The notes under the pieces: generated by a model
Database searches by the model: none
What the model was told of the DNA's origin: nothing
What the model saw: the letters and a program-made list of their open reading frames with translations, nothing else
Origin: Pseudoxanthomonas sp. F37
GTDB lineage: Bacteria > Pseudomonadota > Gammaproteobacteria > Xanthomonadales > Xanthomonadaceae
Direction: 5' to 3'
Length of the DNA: 64,000 nucleotides
Assembly (NCBI RefSeq): GCF_022965755.1
Contig: NZ_CP095187.1
Span: forward strand, 186,001-250,000
Shown here: piece after piece, positions 34,143 to 43,228 of the stretch
How the letters are laid out: every line of letters begins with the position of its first letter
Position numbering within the stretch: the first letter of the stretch is position 1
Position numbers and translations under genes: made by a program

Positions 34143-37100
34143 GCCGGAAGTTGGCGAAGTTCAAATCGAGGGCCATGTTCACCTTCGTCGGAGGTGTGCT
34201 GGTCATCAATCCCGCGTTCGGACAGGACGCACCGCCGCCTGCGCCGACCGCGCAGCAGGCACCGGCGGCGTCCACCGAAGCGACCGAGCTGGACGCGGTA
34301 GTGGTCACCGGCATGCGCAGCAGCCTGAGCGAGGCGATGGACATCAAGCGCGATGCCGCAGGTGTCGTCGACGCGATCAGCGCCGAGGACATCGGCAAAT
34401 TCCCCGACACCAACCTGGCCGAATCGCTGCAGCGCATCACCGGCATCTCGATCGAGCGCCGGGATGGCGAAGGCGCGCAGGTCACGGCGCGCGGCTTCGG
34501 ACCCCAGTTCAACATGGTGACCCTCAACGGTCGCCAGATGCCGGGTGCGGATGCCTACGGCGCGGCCGGGCAGGTGGCCATCGGCGGCGTGGACGGCGGC
34601 ACGCGTGCGTTCAATTTCGCACAGCTGGCGGCAGAAGCGATCAACGGCATCGAGGTCTACAAGACCAGCCAGGCGCAGGTGCCCAGCGGCGGCATCGGCG
34701 CCACCATCAACATCCTCACCGCGCGTCCGTTCAACTACGACGGCGTCGTCGCCAGCGCCAGCGCGAAGGCCGTCTCCGACCGGAGCCAGCCTTTCGACAG
34801 CGACATCACCCCGGAACTGTCGGGCATTTTCAGCTTCACCAATGCCGACAAGACCTTCGGCGTGAGCCTGAGCGCCAGCCAGCAGAAGCGCAAGGGCGGG
34901 TCGGTGCAGGCCACCGAGAACTACTGGAACGTGCAGCCGTGGACCGGGACCATGCCCGGCAACCCCAACGTCGTCAACGCACCGGCGATCGGCGACCTGT
35001 ATGCGCGCCCCAACGACCTGCGCTACGCCTTCTCGGATTTCGAGCGCGAGCGCGTCAACGGCCAGGCCGTGGTGCAGTTCGCGCCGACCGACAGCCTGAC
35101 GCTGACGCTGGACTACACCTATTCGACCAACGAGATCACCGAGAATCGTGGCGAACAGGGCATGTGGTTGCAGAACAGCAACTACACGGACATCGAGTTC
35201 GATACCAGCGGCGCGGTGGCCGTGCCCATCTACATCCGCGAGATCGCGGGCACCAAGGATTTCGGGCTCGAGCAGCAGCGCACCATGCAGAAGTACAAGC
35301 TGGGTTCGCTGGGCTTCAACGCGGCCTGGGACGTCAGCGACAACTTCCGTCTCACCTTCGACGCCCACAACTCCAAGAACGAGAGCCGGCCGAACGATCC
35401 GTTGACGGGCGGCGGTTCCATCTTCATGAGCATCGCCGGCACCAACAACTGCACCACCGGCCCGCATTGCGGCGGCTCCTGGGTGCAGGAACTGGCGTTC
35501 AACAACGGCCTGCCCGTCGGCACGCAGACCTGGTATCCGACCACCGACGACGCGATAGCCGGCACCAACGGCGTGGTCAATCCGGGTTTCGTGGAAGGCG
35601 AGATCGGCTCGCAGGTGCTGCGCATCAACGCCCAGACCCAGGTCAGCGAGATCAAGCAGGCCCGCATCGACGGTGAGTGGAGCTTCGACCAGGGCCGCTT
35701 CCAGTTCGGCGTGGACACCAACAAGTCGACGACGCACCGGATCCAGGCGGCGGAAGCGTACTCGACGCTGGGCGACTGGGGCGTGGCCAACGTGGATTCG
35801 GACACGGCGGCCGGACTGATGGACCTGCTGCGTCCGGTCAACATCGTCGGCCTGTTCGACGACTTCAGCGCGGCCAGCTGGCCGGCATGGCGCGGCAACG
35901 CCGGCGAACTCGCCCAATGGGCAGCGGGCCAGTATGGCGTGGGGCTGGGCGTCAGCCCGCAGCGCGCGGCCGACAACCGGGTGGAGGAGAAGACTCATTC
36001 AGCCTACTTCCAGGTGGAACTGGACGGCGAACTGGGCGGCATGCGCACCAACACCCGCCTGGGCGTGCGGTACGAGACCACGGACGTCGTGTCGACCTCG
36101 GTGATCGCCATTCCCGAAGCCATCGAGTGGCAGGCCAACAACGACTTCCGCATCGTGCTGTCCGACGAGCAGCAGCCCTTCAGCGAGAAGACCAGCTACA
36201 GCTACATCCTGCCCAACCTGGACTTCAGCATCGATTTCACGGATGAACTGAAGGGCCGCGCCTCGTTCGGCAAGAGCATCGCGCGTGCGCCCTACGGCAA
36301 CCTCTACGCGGGCCCCGGCGCGCAGCAGCCGTTCGGTTCGGTGCTCATCGATCCGTCCGTGCGGGCCAGCGGCACCGCGCAGAACCCGGCCCTGAAGCCG
36401 CTGGAATCGGACAACCTGGACCTGGCGCTGGAGTGGTACTTCGCCGATGCGAGCTATGTGTCGCTGACCTACTGGAACAAGTCGGTCGACAACTTCATCG
36501 GCAACACCATCGGCCAGGAATCCCTGTACGGCCTGCGCGATCCCACCTCCGGCCCCGATGCGCAGGCCGCGCTGGACTTCCTCACCAGTGCGGCCTGCGT
36601 CGCCCAGGTCGGGGCGGCCAACGCGGCCGCATGCTCGGCCAACGACACCTCGCTGTTCACGGCGCTGGCGCTGCTGCGCAACGACCCGGCCGGGCTGGCG
36701 GCGTTCGACGGTACCGGCGCGCAGACCCTGGCGACCGAGGCGGCCTACAACCTGTACGGCGAAGCCGACGACCCGCTGTACATGTTCAACGTCAACCGGC
36801 CGATCAACCAGAACCAGGCCAAGCTGCACGGCTGGGAGCTGGGCGGGCAGTACTTCTTCGGCGACACCGGTTTCGGCATCCTGGCCAACTACACCGTCGT
36901 GCGCGGCGACGTGGGCTACGACGACGGCGGAGACCCGTCCGTCGACCAGTTCGCGCTGCTCGGACTCAGCGATACCGCCAACGCCATGTTCATGTACGAG
37001 AAGTACGGCTGGTCGGTGCGTCTGGCGTGGAACTGGCGCGACGAGTACCTGATCCTGGCCAACCAGGGCGCCAGCCGCAACCCGTACTACGTGGAGGAAT

Positions 37101-37276
37101 ACGAGCAGTGGGACCTGAGCGTGAACTACACGCTCAACGACCAGTGGTCCTTCGGTCTGGAGGCGATCAACCTGACGGGCGAAGACGTGCGCTGGCGTGC
37201 GCGTACCGACGAGATGATCGTCAAGCTGGCCGACCAGAGCCCGCGCTACATGGTGGGCGTCCGCTACAAGTTCTGA
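34139..37276 (+). CDS. TonB-dependent receptor, probable xylo-oligosaccharide transporter
   Basis: 1045 residues. The signal sequence ends near residue 29 (VLVINPAFGQ), followed by a Pro/Ala-rich stretch and the TonB box ELDAVVVTG at about 50-58. The plug shows IGKFPDTNLAESLQRITG and VTARGFGPQFNMVTLNGRQMP. The C-terminal 22-strand barrel ends SPRYMVGVRYKF with terminal Phe. This is the oligosaccharide-type subgroup seen in Xanthomonas and Caulobacter carbohydrate loci. A GAGGG site lies 8 nt before the start. Expression is probably under the xylan box at 33889, and a strong terminator follows at 37314. Confidence 0.93.
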   Translation: MSRKLAKFKSRAMFTFVGGVLVINPAFGQDAPPPAPTAQQAPAASTEATELDAVVVTGMRSSLSEAMDIKRDAAGVVDAISAEDIGKFPDTNLAESLQRITGISIERRDGEGAQVTARGFGPQFNMVTLNGRQMPGADAYGAAGQVAIGGVDGGTRAFNFAQLAAEAINGIEVYKTSQAQVPSGGIGATINILTARPFNYDGVVASASAKAVSDRSQPFDSDITPELSGIFSFTNADKTFGVSLSASQQKRKGGSVQATENYWNVQPWTGTMPGNPNVVNAPAIGDLYARPNDLRYAFSDFERERVNGQAVVQFAPTDSLTLTLDYTYSTNEITENRGEQGMWLQNSNYTDIEFDTSGAVAVPIYIREIAGTKDFGLEQQRTMQKYKLGSLGFNAAWDVSDNFRLTFDAHNSKNESRPNDPLTGGGSIFMSIAGTNNCTTGPHCGGSWVQELAFNNGLPVGTQTWYPTTDDAIAGTNGVVNPGFVEGEIGSQVLRINAQTQVSEIKQARIDGEWSFDQGRFQFGVDTNKSTTHRIQAAEAYSTLGDWGVANVDSDTAAGLMDLLRPVNIVGLFDDFSAASWPAWRGNAGELAQWAAGQYGVGLGVSPQRAADNRVEEKTHSAYFQVELDGELGGMRTNTRLGVRYETTDVVSTSVIAIPEAIEWQANNDFRIVLSDEQQPFSEKTSYSYILPNLDFSIDFTDELKGRASFGKSIARAPYGNLYAGPGAQQPFGSVLIDPSVRASGTAQNPALKPLESDNLDLALEWYFADASYVSLTYWNKSVDNFIGNTIGQESLYGLRDPTSGPDAQAALDFLTSAACVAQVGAANAAACSANDTSLFTALALLRNDPAGLAAFDGTGAQTLATEAAYNLYGEADDPLYMFNVNRPINQNQAKLHGWELGGQYFFGDTGFGILANYTVVRGDVGYDDGGDPSVDQFALLGLSDTANAMFMYEKYGWSVRLAWNWRDEYLILANQGASRNPYYVEEYEQWDLSVNYTLNDQWSFGLEAINLTGEDVRWRARTDEMIVKLADQSPRYMVGVRYKF

Positions 37277-37313
37277 GTTTGGCGATAACCGCCCTCTCCG
37301 GATGTCGCCGAGC

Positions 37314-37345
37314 GGGACCGCTGCGCGAGCAGCGGTCCCCTTTGT
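37314..37345 (+). terminator. Strong Rho-independent terminator after the receptor gene
   Basis: Perfect 11-bp stem GGGACCGCTGC/GCAGCGGTCCC with loop GCGA, then CTTTGT, 37 bp after the receptor stop. It separates the receptor from the SapC-halogenase cassette. Confidence 0.85.
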
Positions 37346-37436
37346 CGAGGCGTGCGGATGGGGCGGCAGCCGGCGCGGCCCCGTTCCGCTGGCGTTAGTA
37401 TGTGGAAGGCGGTCGGCTGGCTTCTGGGGAGGGAAG

Positions 37437-38195
37437 ATGGCCCGTTACGAGGTGCTCAACAACGTGTCGCACCGCGACCTGCGCGTGGCGACGGGCTTCG
37501 GCCCCGAGTTCGGCGACGACGTGGGGATGGTGCCGGCGTTTCCCAGCGAGTTCGCCGAGCTGCAGCGCGAGTATCCGATCTTCCTGCGCAAGGATCCGGA
37601 CGGCGGCGCGTGGCAGTCGGTCGCGCTGCTGGGTTTCGAGCAACGCGAGAACCTGTTCCTGCAGGACGGCCGCTGGAATGCCTCCTATCTGCCCGGCGCC
37701 ACCGCAAAGGGACCGTTCCTGATCGGCTTCCAGGAACAGCACGTGGACGGCGAGCTCAGGCAGGAAGCGGTGATGCACGTGGACCTGGACCATCCGCGCG
37801 TGAAGGCGGCGTCCGGCGAGCCCGTCTTCCTCCCGCAGGGGGGCAATACGCCCTACCTCGAACACATTGCGAACGTCCTGCGCGGCATCCGCGACGGCGC
37901 CACCTACGGGGCCGCGATGTTCGCGGCGCTGGATGCGAACGGCCTGATACAACCGGTCAACCTGGACGTGCAGCTGGACCAACGGCACCGGGTGGTCGTC
38001 AATGGCCTGCACGGCATCGACCGCGACCGCCTGTCCATGCTGGACGGCCCGTCGCTGTACCAGCTCAATCGGACCGGCTACCTGGAAGGCGCGTATCTGA
38101 TGCTGGCGTCGTTGCACAACGTGCGCCGGCTGATGGCCGAGAAGCAGCGCCGCCTGCGTGCGCAGGACGCCGCGCCTGCATCCGCCAGGGGCTGA
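37437..38195 (+). CDS. SapC family protein
   Basis: 252 residues from ATG 37437 (GGGGAGGGAAG upstream). The start MARYEVLNNVSHRDLRVATG and the core VPAFPSEFAELQREYPIFLRK, with ALLGFEQRENLFL, are typical of the SapC family. These are soluble proteins first named with an S-layer secretion locus; their biochemical role is unknown. In Caulobacter and Xanthomonas relatives they recur beside TonB-dependent receptors and tryptophan halogenases. First gene of a tight four-gene cassette: the next start is 4 bp away. No signal peptide. Confidence 0.88.
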   Translation: MARYEVLNNVSHRDLRVATGFGPEFGDDVGMVPAFPSEFAELQREYPIFLRKDPDGGAWQSVALLGFEQRENLFLQDGRWNASYLPGATAKGPFLIGFQEQHVDGELRQEAVMHVDLDHPRVKAASGEPVFLPQGGNTPYLEHIANVLRGIRDGATYGAAMFAALDANGLIQPVNLDVQLDQRHRVVVNGLHGIDRDRLSMLDGPSLYQLNRTGYLEGAYLMLASLHNVRRLMAEKQRRLRAQDAAPASARG

Positions 38196-38199
38196 GGTC

Positions 38200-39219
38200 A
38201 TGGCGGACGGCACGGCGATACGCACGCGCGAGGACGTCGGGATCGATGCGCTGCCGCTGGATGCGTTGATGGCCGACGGCCAGCCCGTGGTGCTGAAGGG
38301 CCTCGTGCGCGAATGGGGGCTGGTGCAGGCGGGGTTGCGGTCCACCCGGGAGGCGATGGCCTATCTGCGCAGCTTCGATGCCGGCGTGCCCGTGCAGTAC
38401 TCCTTCGGCACCCCGGACATCGCAGGCCGGCCGTTCTACAACGAGGACTTCACCCGGCTGAACTTCGAAGTCCGGCGCGGCGTGCTTGCGCAGGTGCTGG
38501 ACGATATCGCAGGCCACCTGGAGGACGCGCGGCCGCCGACCTACTACGTGGCGTCGCTGCGGGTCGATCGCGCGCTTCCCGGCCTGGCGCAGGACAACGA
38601 TCTGCACCTGGCCCGGCATGGAATCGATGCGCCACCCAGCATCTGGATCGGCAACCGTGTGGTCGCGTCCTGCCACTTCGACGTGCCCGACAACCTGGCC
38701 TGCTGCGCCGTCGGCAGGCGGCGGTTCACCCTGTTCCCGCCGGATCAGATCGAGAACCTGTACCCCGGTCCACTCGATCCGACGCCGGGCGGCCAGGTCG
38801 TCAGCGTGGTCGATTTCGACCGGCCGGATTTCCAACGCCATCCCCGCTTCCGCCAGGCGCTGGCAACGGCGCAGACGGCCGTGCTCGAGCCGGGGGATGT
38901 GCTCTTCATCCCCAGCATGTGGTGGCACCACGTGCGCGGTCTGGAGCCGTTCAACGTGCTGGTGAACTACTGGTGGCGCCGCTCTCCGGCGTTCCTGTCC
39001 TCGCCGCTTTCCGCCCTCCATCATGCGCTGTGGACAGTGCGCGACCTGCCCGCCAGCGAAAAGCAGGCCTGGGCGAAGATCTTCGAGTATTACGTGTTCG
39101 GTCCCGCCGGGCGGGCGGGAGAGCACCTGCCCGCGCAGGCGCGCGACCTGCTGGGACCCATCGACGAAACGCTGGCGCGGCGCATCCGCGCCATGCTGAT
39201 CGGCCGCCTCAATCGCTGA
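38200..39219 (+). CDS. Cupin-like (JmjC-type) 2-oxoglutarate/Fe(II) oxygenase
   Basis: 339 residues from ATG 38200. The cupin_8/FIH-like fold is indicated by LPLDALMADGQPVVLKGLVR at the start, SCHFDVPDNLACCAVGRRRF with the HxD iron ligands near residues 165-167, LFPPDQIENLYPGP, and a distal His in GDVLFIPSMWWHHVRG near 245. Relatives hydroxylate protein side chains or small molecules using 2-oxoglutarate. It lies 4 bp after sapC and 17 bp before the halogenase. A hydroxylase paired with a halogenase suggests oxidative tailoring of one shared substrate; that substrate is not evident. Confidence 0.88.
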   Translation: MADGTAIRTREDVGIDALPLDALMADGQPVVLKGLVREWGLVQAGLRSTREAMAYLRSFDAGVPVQYSFGTPDIAGRPFYNEDFTRLNFEVRRGVLAQVLDDIAGHLEDARPPTYYVASLRVDRALPGLAQDNDLHLARHGIDAPPSIWIGNRVVASCHFDVPDNLACCAVGRRRFTLFPPDQIENLYPGPLDPTPGGQVVSVVDFDRPDFQRHPRFRQALATAQTAVLEPGDVLFIPSMWWHHVRGLEPFNVLVNYWWRRSPAFLSSPLSALHHALWTVRDLPASEKQAWAKIFEYYVFGPAGRAGEHLPAQARDLLGPIDETLARRIRAMLIGRLNR

Positions 39220-39236
39220 CATCCGGAGCAACCGCA

Positions 39237-40766
39237 GTGGATCCCGCAGACAAGCCTGAAGGCCACATCCGCAAAGTCGTGATTGCCGGCGGCGGCACGG
39301 CCGGCTGGCTGGCCGGTTGCGCGCTCTCGCACCAGTTCCGCGACCGCCTGGACATCACCCTGGTCGAGTCCGAGCAGATCGGCACCGTCGGCGTGGGGGA
39401 ATCCACCGTGCCGCCCATCCGCACCTTCCATCGTTTCCTGCAGATCGACGAGCAGGAGTTCCTGCGCGCGGTGGCCGGCACGTTCAAGCTGTCCATTTCG
39501 TTCGAGAACTGGCGCCGTCCCGGCGAACGCTACATCCATCCCTTCGGCATCACCGGCCAGGGCACGTGGGCGGCGGCGTTCCACCATTTCTGGCTGGACA
39601 GCCTGCGCCGCGGCATGCCGTCGGAGCTGGGCGACTTCTGCCTGGAGACGCTCGCCTCACGGGGCGACCGGTTCTCGCTGCAGACCCAGCCGCAGGTCAA
39701 TTACGCGTATCACTTCGATGCGGGCCTGTACGCGAAATTCCTGCGCCGCATCGCCGAAGGCCACGGACTGCGGCGGGTGGAGGGCAAGATCCGCGAGGTC
39801 AGGCAGCACGCCGTCGATGGCGCCGTGCAGGCGCTGGTGCTGGAAGACGGACAGGTCATCGAAGGCGACCTGTTCATCGACTGCACGGGCTTCCGCGGCC
39901 TGCTGATCGAACAGACGCTGCAGACCGGCTATGAAGACTGGAACCAGTGGCTGCCCAGCGACCGCGCGGTCGCCGTGCAGACCGAGTCCGTCGGCCCGCC
40001 GGTGCCGTACACGCGCGCCATCGCGCACGAGGCCGGCTGGCGCTGGCATATCCCGCTGCAGCATCGCGTGGGGTGCGGGCTGGTGTTCTCCAGCCGCCAC
40101 ATGTCCGATGACGAGGCCCGTGCCAAGCTGCTGCGCGACGTCGGCGCACCGCCCATCCGCGATCCCTGGCTGGTGCCGTTCCGGACCGGACGCCGGCTGA
40201 AGGCATGGAACCGCAACGTGGTCGCGCTGGGCCTGGCCAGCGGCTTCATCGAACCGCTGGAATCGACCAGCATCCATCTGGCCATCAGCGCGGTGGTGCG
40301 GCTGGTGCAGCTGTTCCCCTTCGACGGCATCGCCTCCTCGCTGGTGGAGCTGTACAACGACGTCAGCCGCGCGGAGATGGAGCACGTGCGCGACTTCATC
40401 ATCCTCCACTACCACGCCACGCAACGCGACGAGCCCCTGTGGAAGGCGTGCCGCGAGATGCCGCTGCCCGACTCGCTGGACATCCGCCTGCGCGCGTGGC
40501 GCGAGCGCGCGCATGCCTGGCAGGACCCCGACGAACTCTTCCGCGTGGATTCCTGGACCCACGTGATGCTGGGCCAGGGCATCCAGCCGGGCGCCCCCCA
40601 TCCGCTGGCGCGCGCACTGGCGGACGATGACCTGCGCAGGCTGCTGGATTCCATCCGCAGTCCCCTCGAACGGGCCGTGGCCACGATGCCATCGCAGCAG
40701 GCCTTCATCGACGGCTACTGCAAGGCCGGCCCCGAGGTGTGGGGCGACCGGCCAGTGCCGCGCTGA
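39237..40766 (+). CDS. Flavin-dependent tryptophan-halogenase family protein
   Basis: 509 residues from GTG 39237. The FAD-binding GGGTAG is at residues about 18-23, followed by GVGESTVPP. The catalytic Lys84 sits in GTFKLSISFENW and the conserved Glu342 in EPLESTSIH, both equivalent to the catalytic pair of PrnA/RebH. The WxWxIP motif (GWRWHIPLQ, near 268) marks true halogenases rather than monooxygenases. So the active site is intact. Xanthomonas homologues are reported to brominate free indoles in vitro, but the natural substrate is unknown. No natural-product genes are nearby; it needs reduced flavin from elsewhere. Confidence 0.92.
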   Translation: MDPADKPEGHIRKVVIAGGGTAGWLAGCALSHQFRDRLDITLVESEQIGTVGVGESTVPPIRTFHRFLQIDEQEFLRAVAGTFKLSISFENWRRPGERYIHPFGITGQGTWAAAFHHFWLDSLRRGMPSELGDFCLETLASRGDRFSLQTQPQVNYAYHFDAGLYAKFLRRIAEGHGLRRVEGKIREVRQHAVDGAVQALVLEDGQVIEGDLFIDCTGFRGLLIEQTLQTGYEDWNQWLPSDRAVAVQTESVGPPVPYTRAIAHEAGWRWHIPLQHRVGCGLVFSSRHMSDDEARAKLLRDVGAPPIRDPWLVPFRTGRRLKAWNRNVVALGLASGFIEPLESTSIHLAISAVVRLVQLFPFDGIASSLVELYNDVSRAEMEHVRDFIILHYHATQRDEPLWKACREMPLPDSLDIRLRAWRERAHAWQDPDELFRVDSWTHVMLGQGIQPGAPHPLARALADDDLRRLLDSIRSPLERAVATMPSQQAFIDGYCKAGPEVWGDRPVPR

Positions 40767-40789
40767 CCGGCACGCACGCAGGCTCGCCG

Positions 40790-41488
40790 ATGCTGCTGTC
40801 CCTGCATCCGGACATGCGGATCGCCCGCCAGGCGATCGGCCGCGAAGGCGCGCCCCTGCTGGTCGTCGACAACCTGCTGGCCGATCCGGAACGGATGCTG
40901 CGGAAAGCGGCCACGCGCCACTACGTGAAGCAGTCGTCGATGTTTCCCGGCGTCCGCGCACCCGCGCCGGTGTCCTACCAGTCGTTGCTGGAGGCGACGC
41001 TCAATCCGTTGCTGCGCGAGTGCTTCGATATGGCGCCGGGCCGCTTCACCTTTCCTATGTGCCATTTCTCGCTGGTCACGCAACCGCCCGCCACGTTGCA
41101 TTTCCGGCAACGCGTGCCGCACATCGATTCGGTGAATCGCAACGGCCTGGCCACCGTGCACTACCTGTTCCGCGGCGCATGGGGCGGCACGGACTTCTAC
41201 CGGCACCGCCATACCGGGTTCGAGTACGTCGACGAAGGCCGCCATGCGGCGTACTTCGATCGCCTGGCGCAGGAAAGCCGGCAGGACGACACGCCTGGCG
41301 CGGGTTACATCGATGGCGACACACCGTTGTTCGAGCGTATCGCCAGCGTGGAGGGGGTGTTCAACCGGCTGGTGGTGTACCGGCGGAACTCGCTCCACTG
41401 CGGGCGCATCGACAACGGCCGGGCGCTGCCGACCGATCCCCTGCAGGGGCGTCTTTCGATCAACGCCTTCATCGATCCGGCGGGCTGA
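40790..41488 (+). CDS. DUF6445 family protein (putative oxygenase-like)
   Basis: 232 residues from ATG 40790. It contains LLVVDNLLADPERMLRKAA near residue 25, then LHFRQRVPHIDSVNRNG with an HxD pair near 107-109, then VHYLFRGAWGGTDFYRHR. A later FNRLVVYRRNSLHCGRID offers a distal His. These features recall 2-oxoglutarate oxygenase folds, but the family (DUF6445) has no assigned activity. It closes the SapC-cupin-halogenase cassette, 23 bp after the halogenase. Confidence 0.8.
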   Translation: MLLSLHPDMRIARQAIGREGAPLLVVDNLLADPERMLRKAATRHYVKQSSMFPGVRAPAPVSYQSLLEATLNPLLRECFDMAPGRFTFPMCHFSLVTQPPATLHFRQRVPHIDSVNRNGLATVHYLFRGAWGGTDFYRHRHTGFEYVDEGRHAAYFDRLAQESRQDDTPGAGYIDGDTPLFERIASVEGVFNRLVVYRRNSLHCGRIDNGRALPTDPLQGRLSINAFIDPAG

Positions 41489-41590
41489 TGGACCCCTCGT
41501 CTTCCGCTTCAACCCGTTGTTCCGCAAAGGATTCTGCGGTGCAGCACGCTTTTTCGCCGGGTGCTGGTTACAGTGTCGCCGCAGCGGCAT

Positions 41591-41645
41591 CCGACAGGCT
41601 TGCCGTGTCGGAAGAACGGGCGATCCAGGGGGTTCGCTTTTTTTT
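41591..41645 (+). terminator. Possible terminator after the halogenase cassette
   Basis: CCGACA GGC tt GCC g TGTCGG (41591-41611) forms an interrupted hairpin. A run of eight T (41638-41645) follows 26 nt later. Weak as a classical terminator because of the gap. Confidence 0.3.
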
Positions 41646-41655
41646 CCGGGCGAAA

Positions 41656-41669
41656 TGGTAGCGCTAACT
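41656..41669. promoter_or_regulatory. Xylan-box operator in front of xylB
   Basis: TGGTAGCGCTAACT, 13 of 14 positions identical to the Xanthomonas xylan box TGGTAGCGCTAACA, 24 bp before the xylB ATG. A regulator bound here would block transcription or initiation directly. Confidence 0.8.
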
Positions 41670-41693
41670 TTTTGTAGGTCGGAGGTGGGGTCG

Positions 41694-43187
41694 ATGGCGT
41701 TGGTGGCTGGCATCGATGCAGGCACGCAGAGCCTGAAGGTGGTGGTGTACGACCCGGCCGCCCGCGCGCTGGTGGCCATGGCCAGCGCGCCGCTGGAGCT
41801 GGCCGGTGGCCCGGACGGCCGCCGCGAGCAGCACCCGGGCGACTGGGTGGCCGCGATGCAGGGCTGCTTCGCGCGCATCGATCCGGCCGTGCGCGCACGC
41901 GTCACCGCGCTGGCGGTCTCGGGACAGCAGCACGGCTTCGTGCCGGTGGATGCCGAGGGCCAGGTCCTCGCCCCGGCCAAGCTGTGGTGCGACACCAGCA
42001 CCACGGCCGAGTGCGCGCAGATCATGGACGCCGTGGGCGGTTCGACCGCGACGATCGCGCTGGCGGGCAACCCCATCCTGGCCGGCTACACCGCCTCCAA
42101 GCTGCCGTGGACGAAGACCCACCGGCCCGAGGCTTACGCGAAGCTGGCGACCATCCTGCTGCCGCACGACTACCTGAACTTCGTGCTCACCGGCCAGCGC
42201 TTCTGCGAGTGGGGCGATGCCTCCGGCACCGGCTGGCTGGACGTGCGCACGCGCACGTGGTCCCAGGCGCTGCTGCAGGCCACCGATGGCGAGCGCGACC
42301 TGGCCGCGTGCCTGCCGCCGATCGCCGCGCCCGATGCGCTGTTCGACATCGATCCGGCTGCGGCCTCGCAGCTGGGCCTGCCGGCCACGGTGAAGGTCGC
42401 CGTGGGCGGCGGCGACAACATGATGGCGGCCATCGGCACCGGCTGCGTGGAAGAGGGCCGGCTGGCGATGAGCCTGGGCACCTCGGGCACGCTGTTCGCC
42501 TACTCGGATACCCCGGTGGTCGATCCGGCCGGCACCTGGGCCGCCTTCTGCTCCTCCACCGGCGGCTGGCTGCCGCTGATCTGCACGATGAACTGCACCG
42601 TGGCCACCGAGCAGGTGGCCAAGGCCTTCGGCTTCAGCACGCGCCAGGGCGATGCGCACCTGCAGGCCACCCCGCCGGGGGCGGACGGACTGGTGATGCT
42701 GCCCTTCCTCAACGGCGAGCGCACGCCCGACCTGCCGCAGGGCAAGGGCGTGCTGGCCGGCCTGGACACCACCAACCTGACCGCCGCGCACCTCTACCGC
42801 GCCTCGGTGGAAGGGGCGACCTACAGCCTGAAGTACGGCTTCGATGCCTTCCTGGGCGCGGGCATGGCCTTCGAGCGCATCGTGCTGACCGGCGGGGGCA
42901 GCAACAGCGCGGCCTGGCGGCAACTGGTGGCCGATGTGTTCGGCCTGCCGGTGCAGGTGCCCGTGCAGTCCGAGGGCGCGGCCTTCGGCGCGGCCCTGCA
43001 GGCGCTGTGGGCACGGGACAAGGCACAGGGCGGCCAGGCGTCCATCGCGCAGATCGCCCGCACCCACGTGGCCCTGGACCCGGCCCTGTCCGCCACCCCC
43101 GATCCGGCCCGCACCGCGGCCTATGCCGCCGGCTACCAACGCTTCCTGCGCCACCTCCATGCCGTCACGCCGCTGCAGCGCGGCTGA
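41694..43187 (+). CDS. xylB: Xylulokinase
   Basis: 497 residues from ATG 41694; GGAGG (41681-41685) is 8 nt upstream. It phosphorylates D-xylulose to xylulose 5-phosphate for the pentose phosphate pathway. FGGY-family landmarks are [15 protein letters not shown] at the N-terminus, [13 protein letters not shown] near 80, the catalytic Asp region [15 protein letters not shown] near 180, and [20 protein letters not shown] near 405. Cytoplasmic. First gene of the xylBAE-GH3 unit, with the xylan box directly upstream. Confidence 0.96.
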   Translation: MALVAGIDAGTQSLKVVVYDPAARALVAMASAPLELAGGPDGRREQHPGDWVAAMQGCFARIDPAVRARVTALAVSGQQHGFVPVDAEGQVLAPAKLWCDTSTTAECAQIMDAVGGSTATIALAGNPILAGYTASKLPWTKTHRPEAYAKLATILLPHDYLNFVLTGQRFCEWGDASGTGWLDVRTRTWSQALLQATDGERDLAACLPPIAAPDALFDIDPAAASQLGLPATVKVAVGGGDNMMAAIGTGCVEEGRLAMSLGTSGTLFAYSDTPVVDPAGTWAAFCSSTGGWLPLICTMNCTVATEQVAKAFGFSTRQGDAHLQATPPGADGLVMLPFLNGERTPDLPQGKGVLAGLDTTNLTAAHLYRASVEGATYSLKYGFDAFLGAGMAFERIVLTGGGSNSAAWRQLVADVFGLPVQVPVQSEGAAFGAALQALWARDKAQGGQASIAQIARTHVALDPALSATPDPARTAAYAAGYQRFLRHLHAVTPLQRG

Positions 43188-43228
43188 CCTTCCCTGCACC
43201 TCACGCACAACCACAGGATCACCGCACC

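Noticed and set aside
37437..41488. Natural-product cluster around the halogenase
   Set aside because: No NRPS, PKS, RiPP precursor or prenyltransferase gene is nearby; all neighbours belong to sugar uptake, so I treat it as an accessory of the xylan locus.
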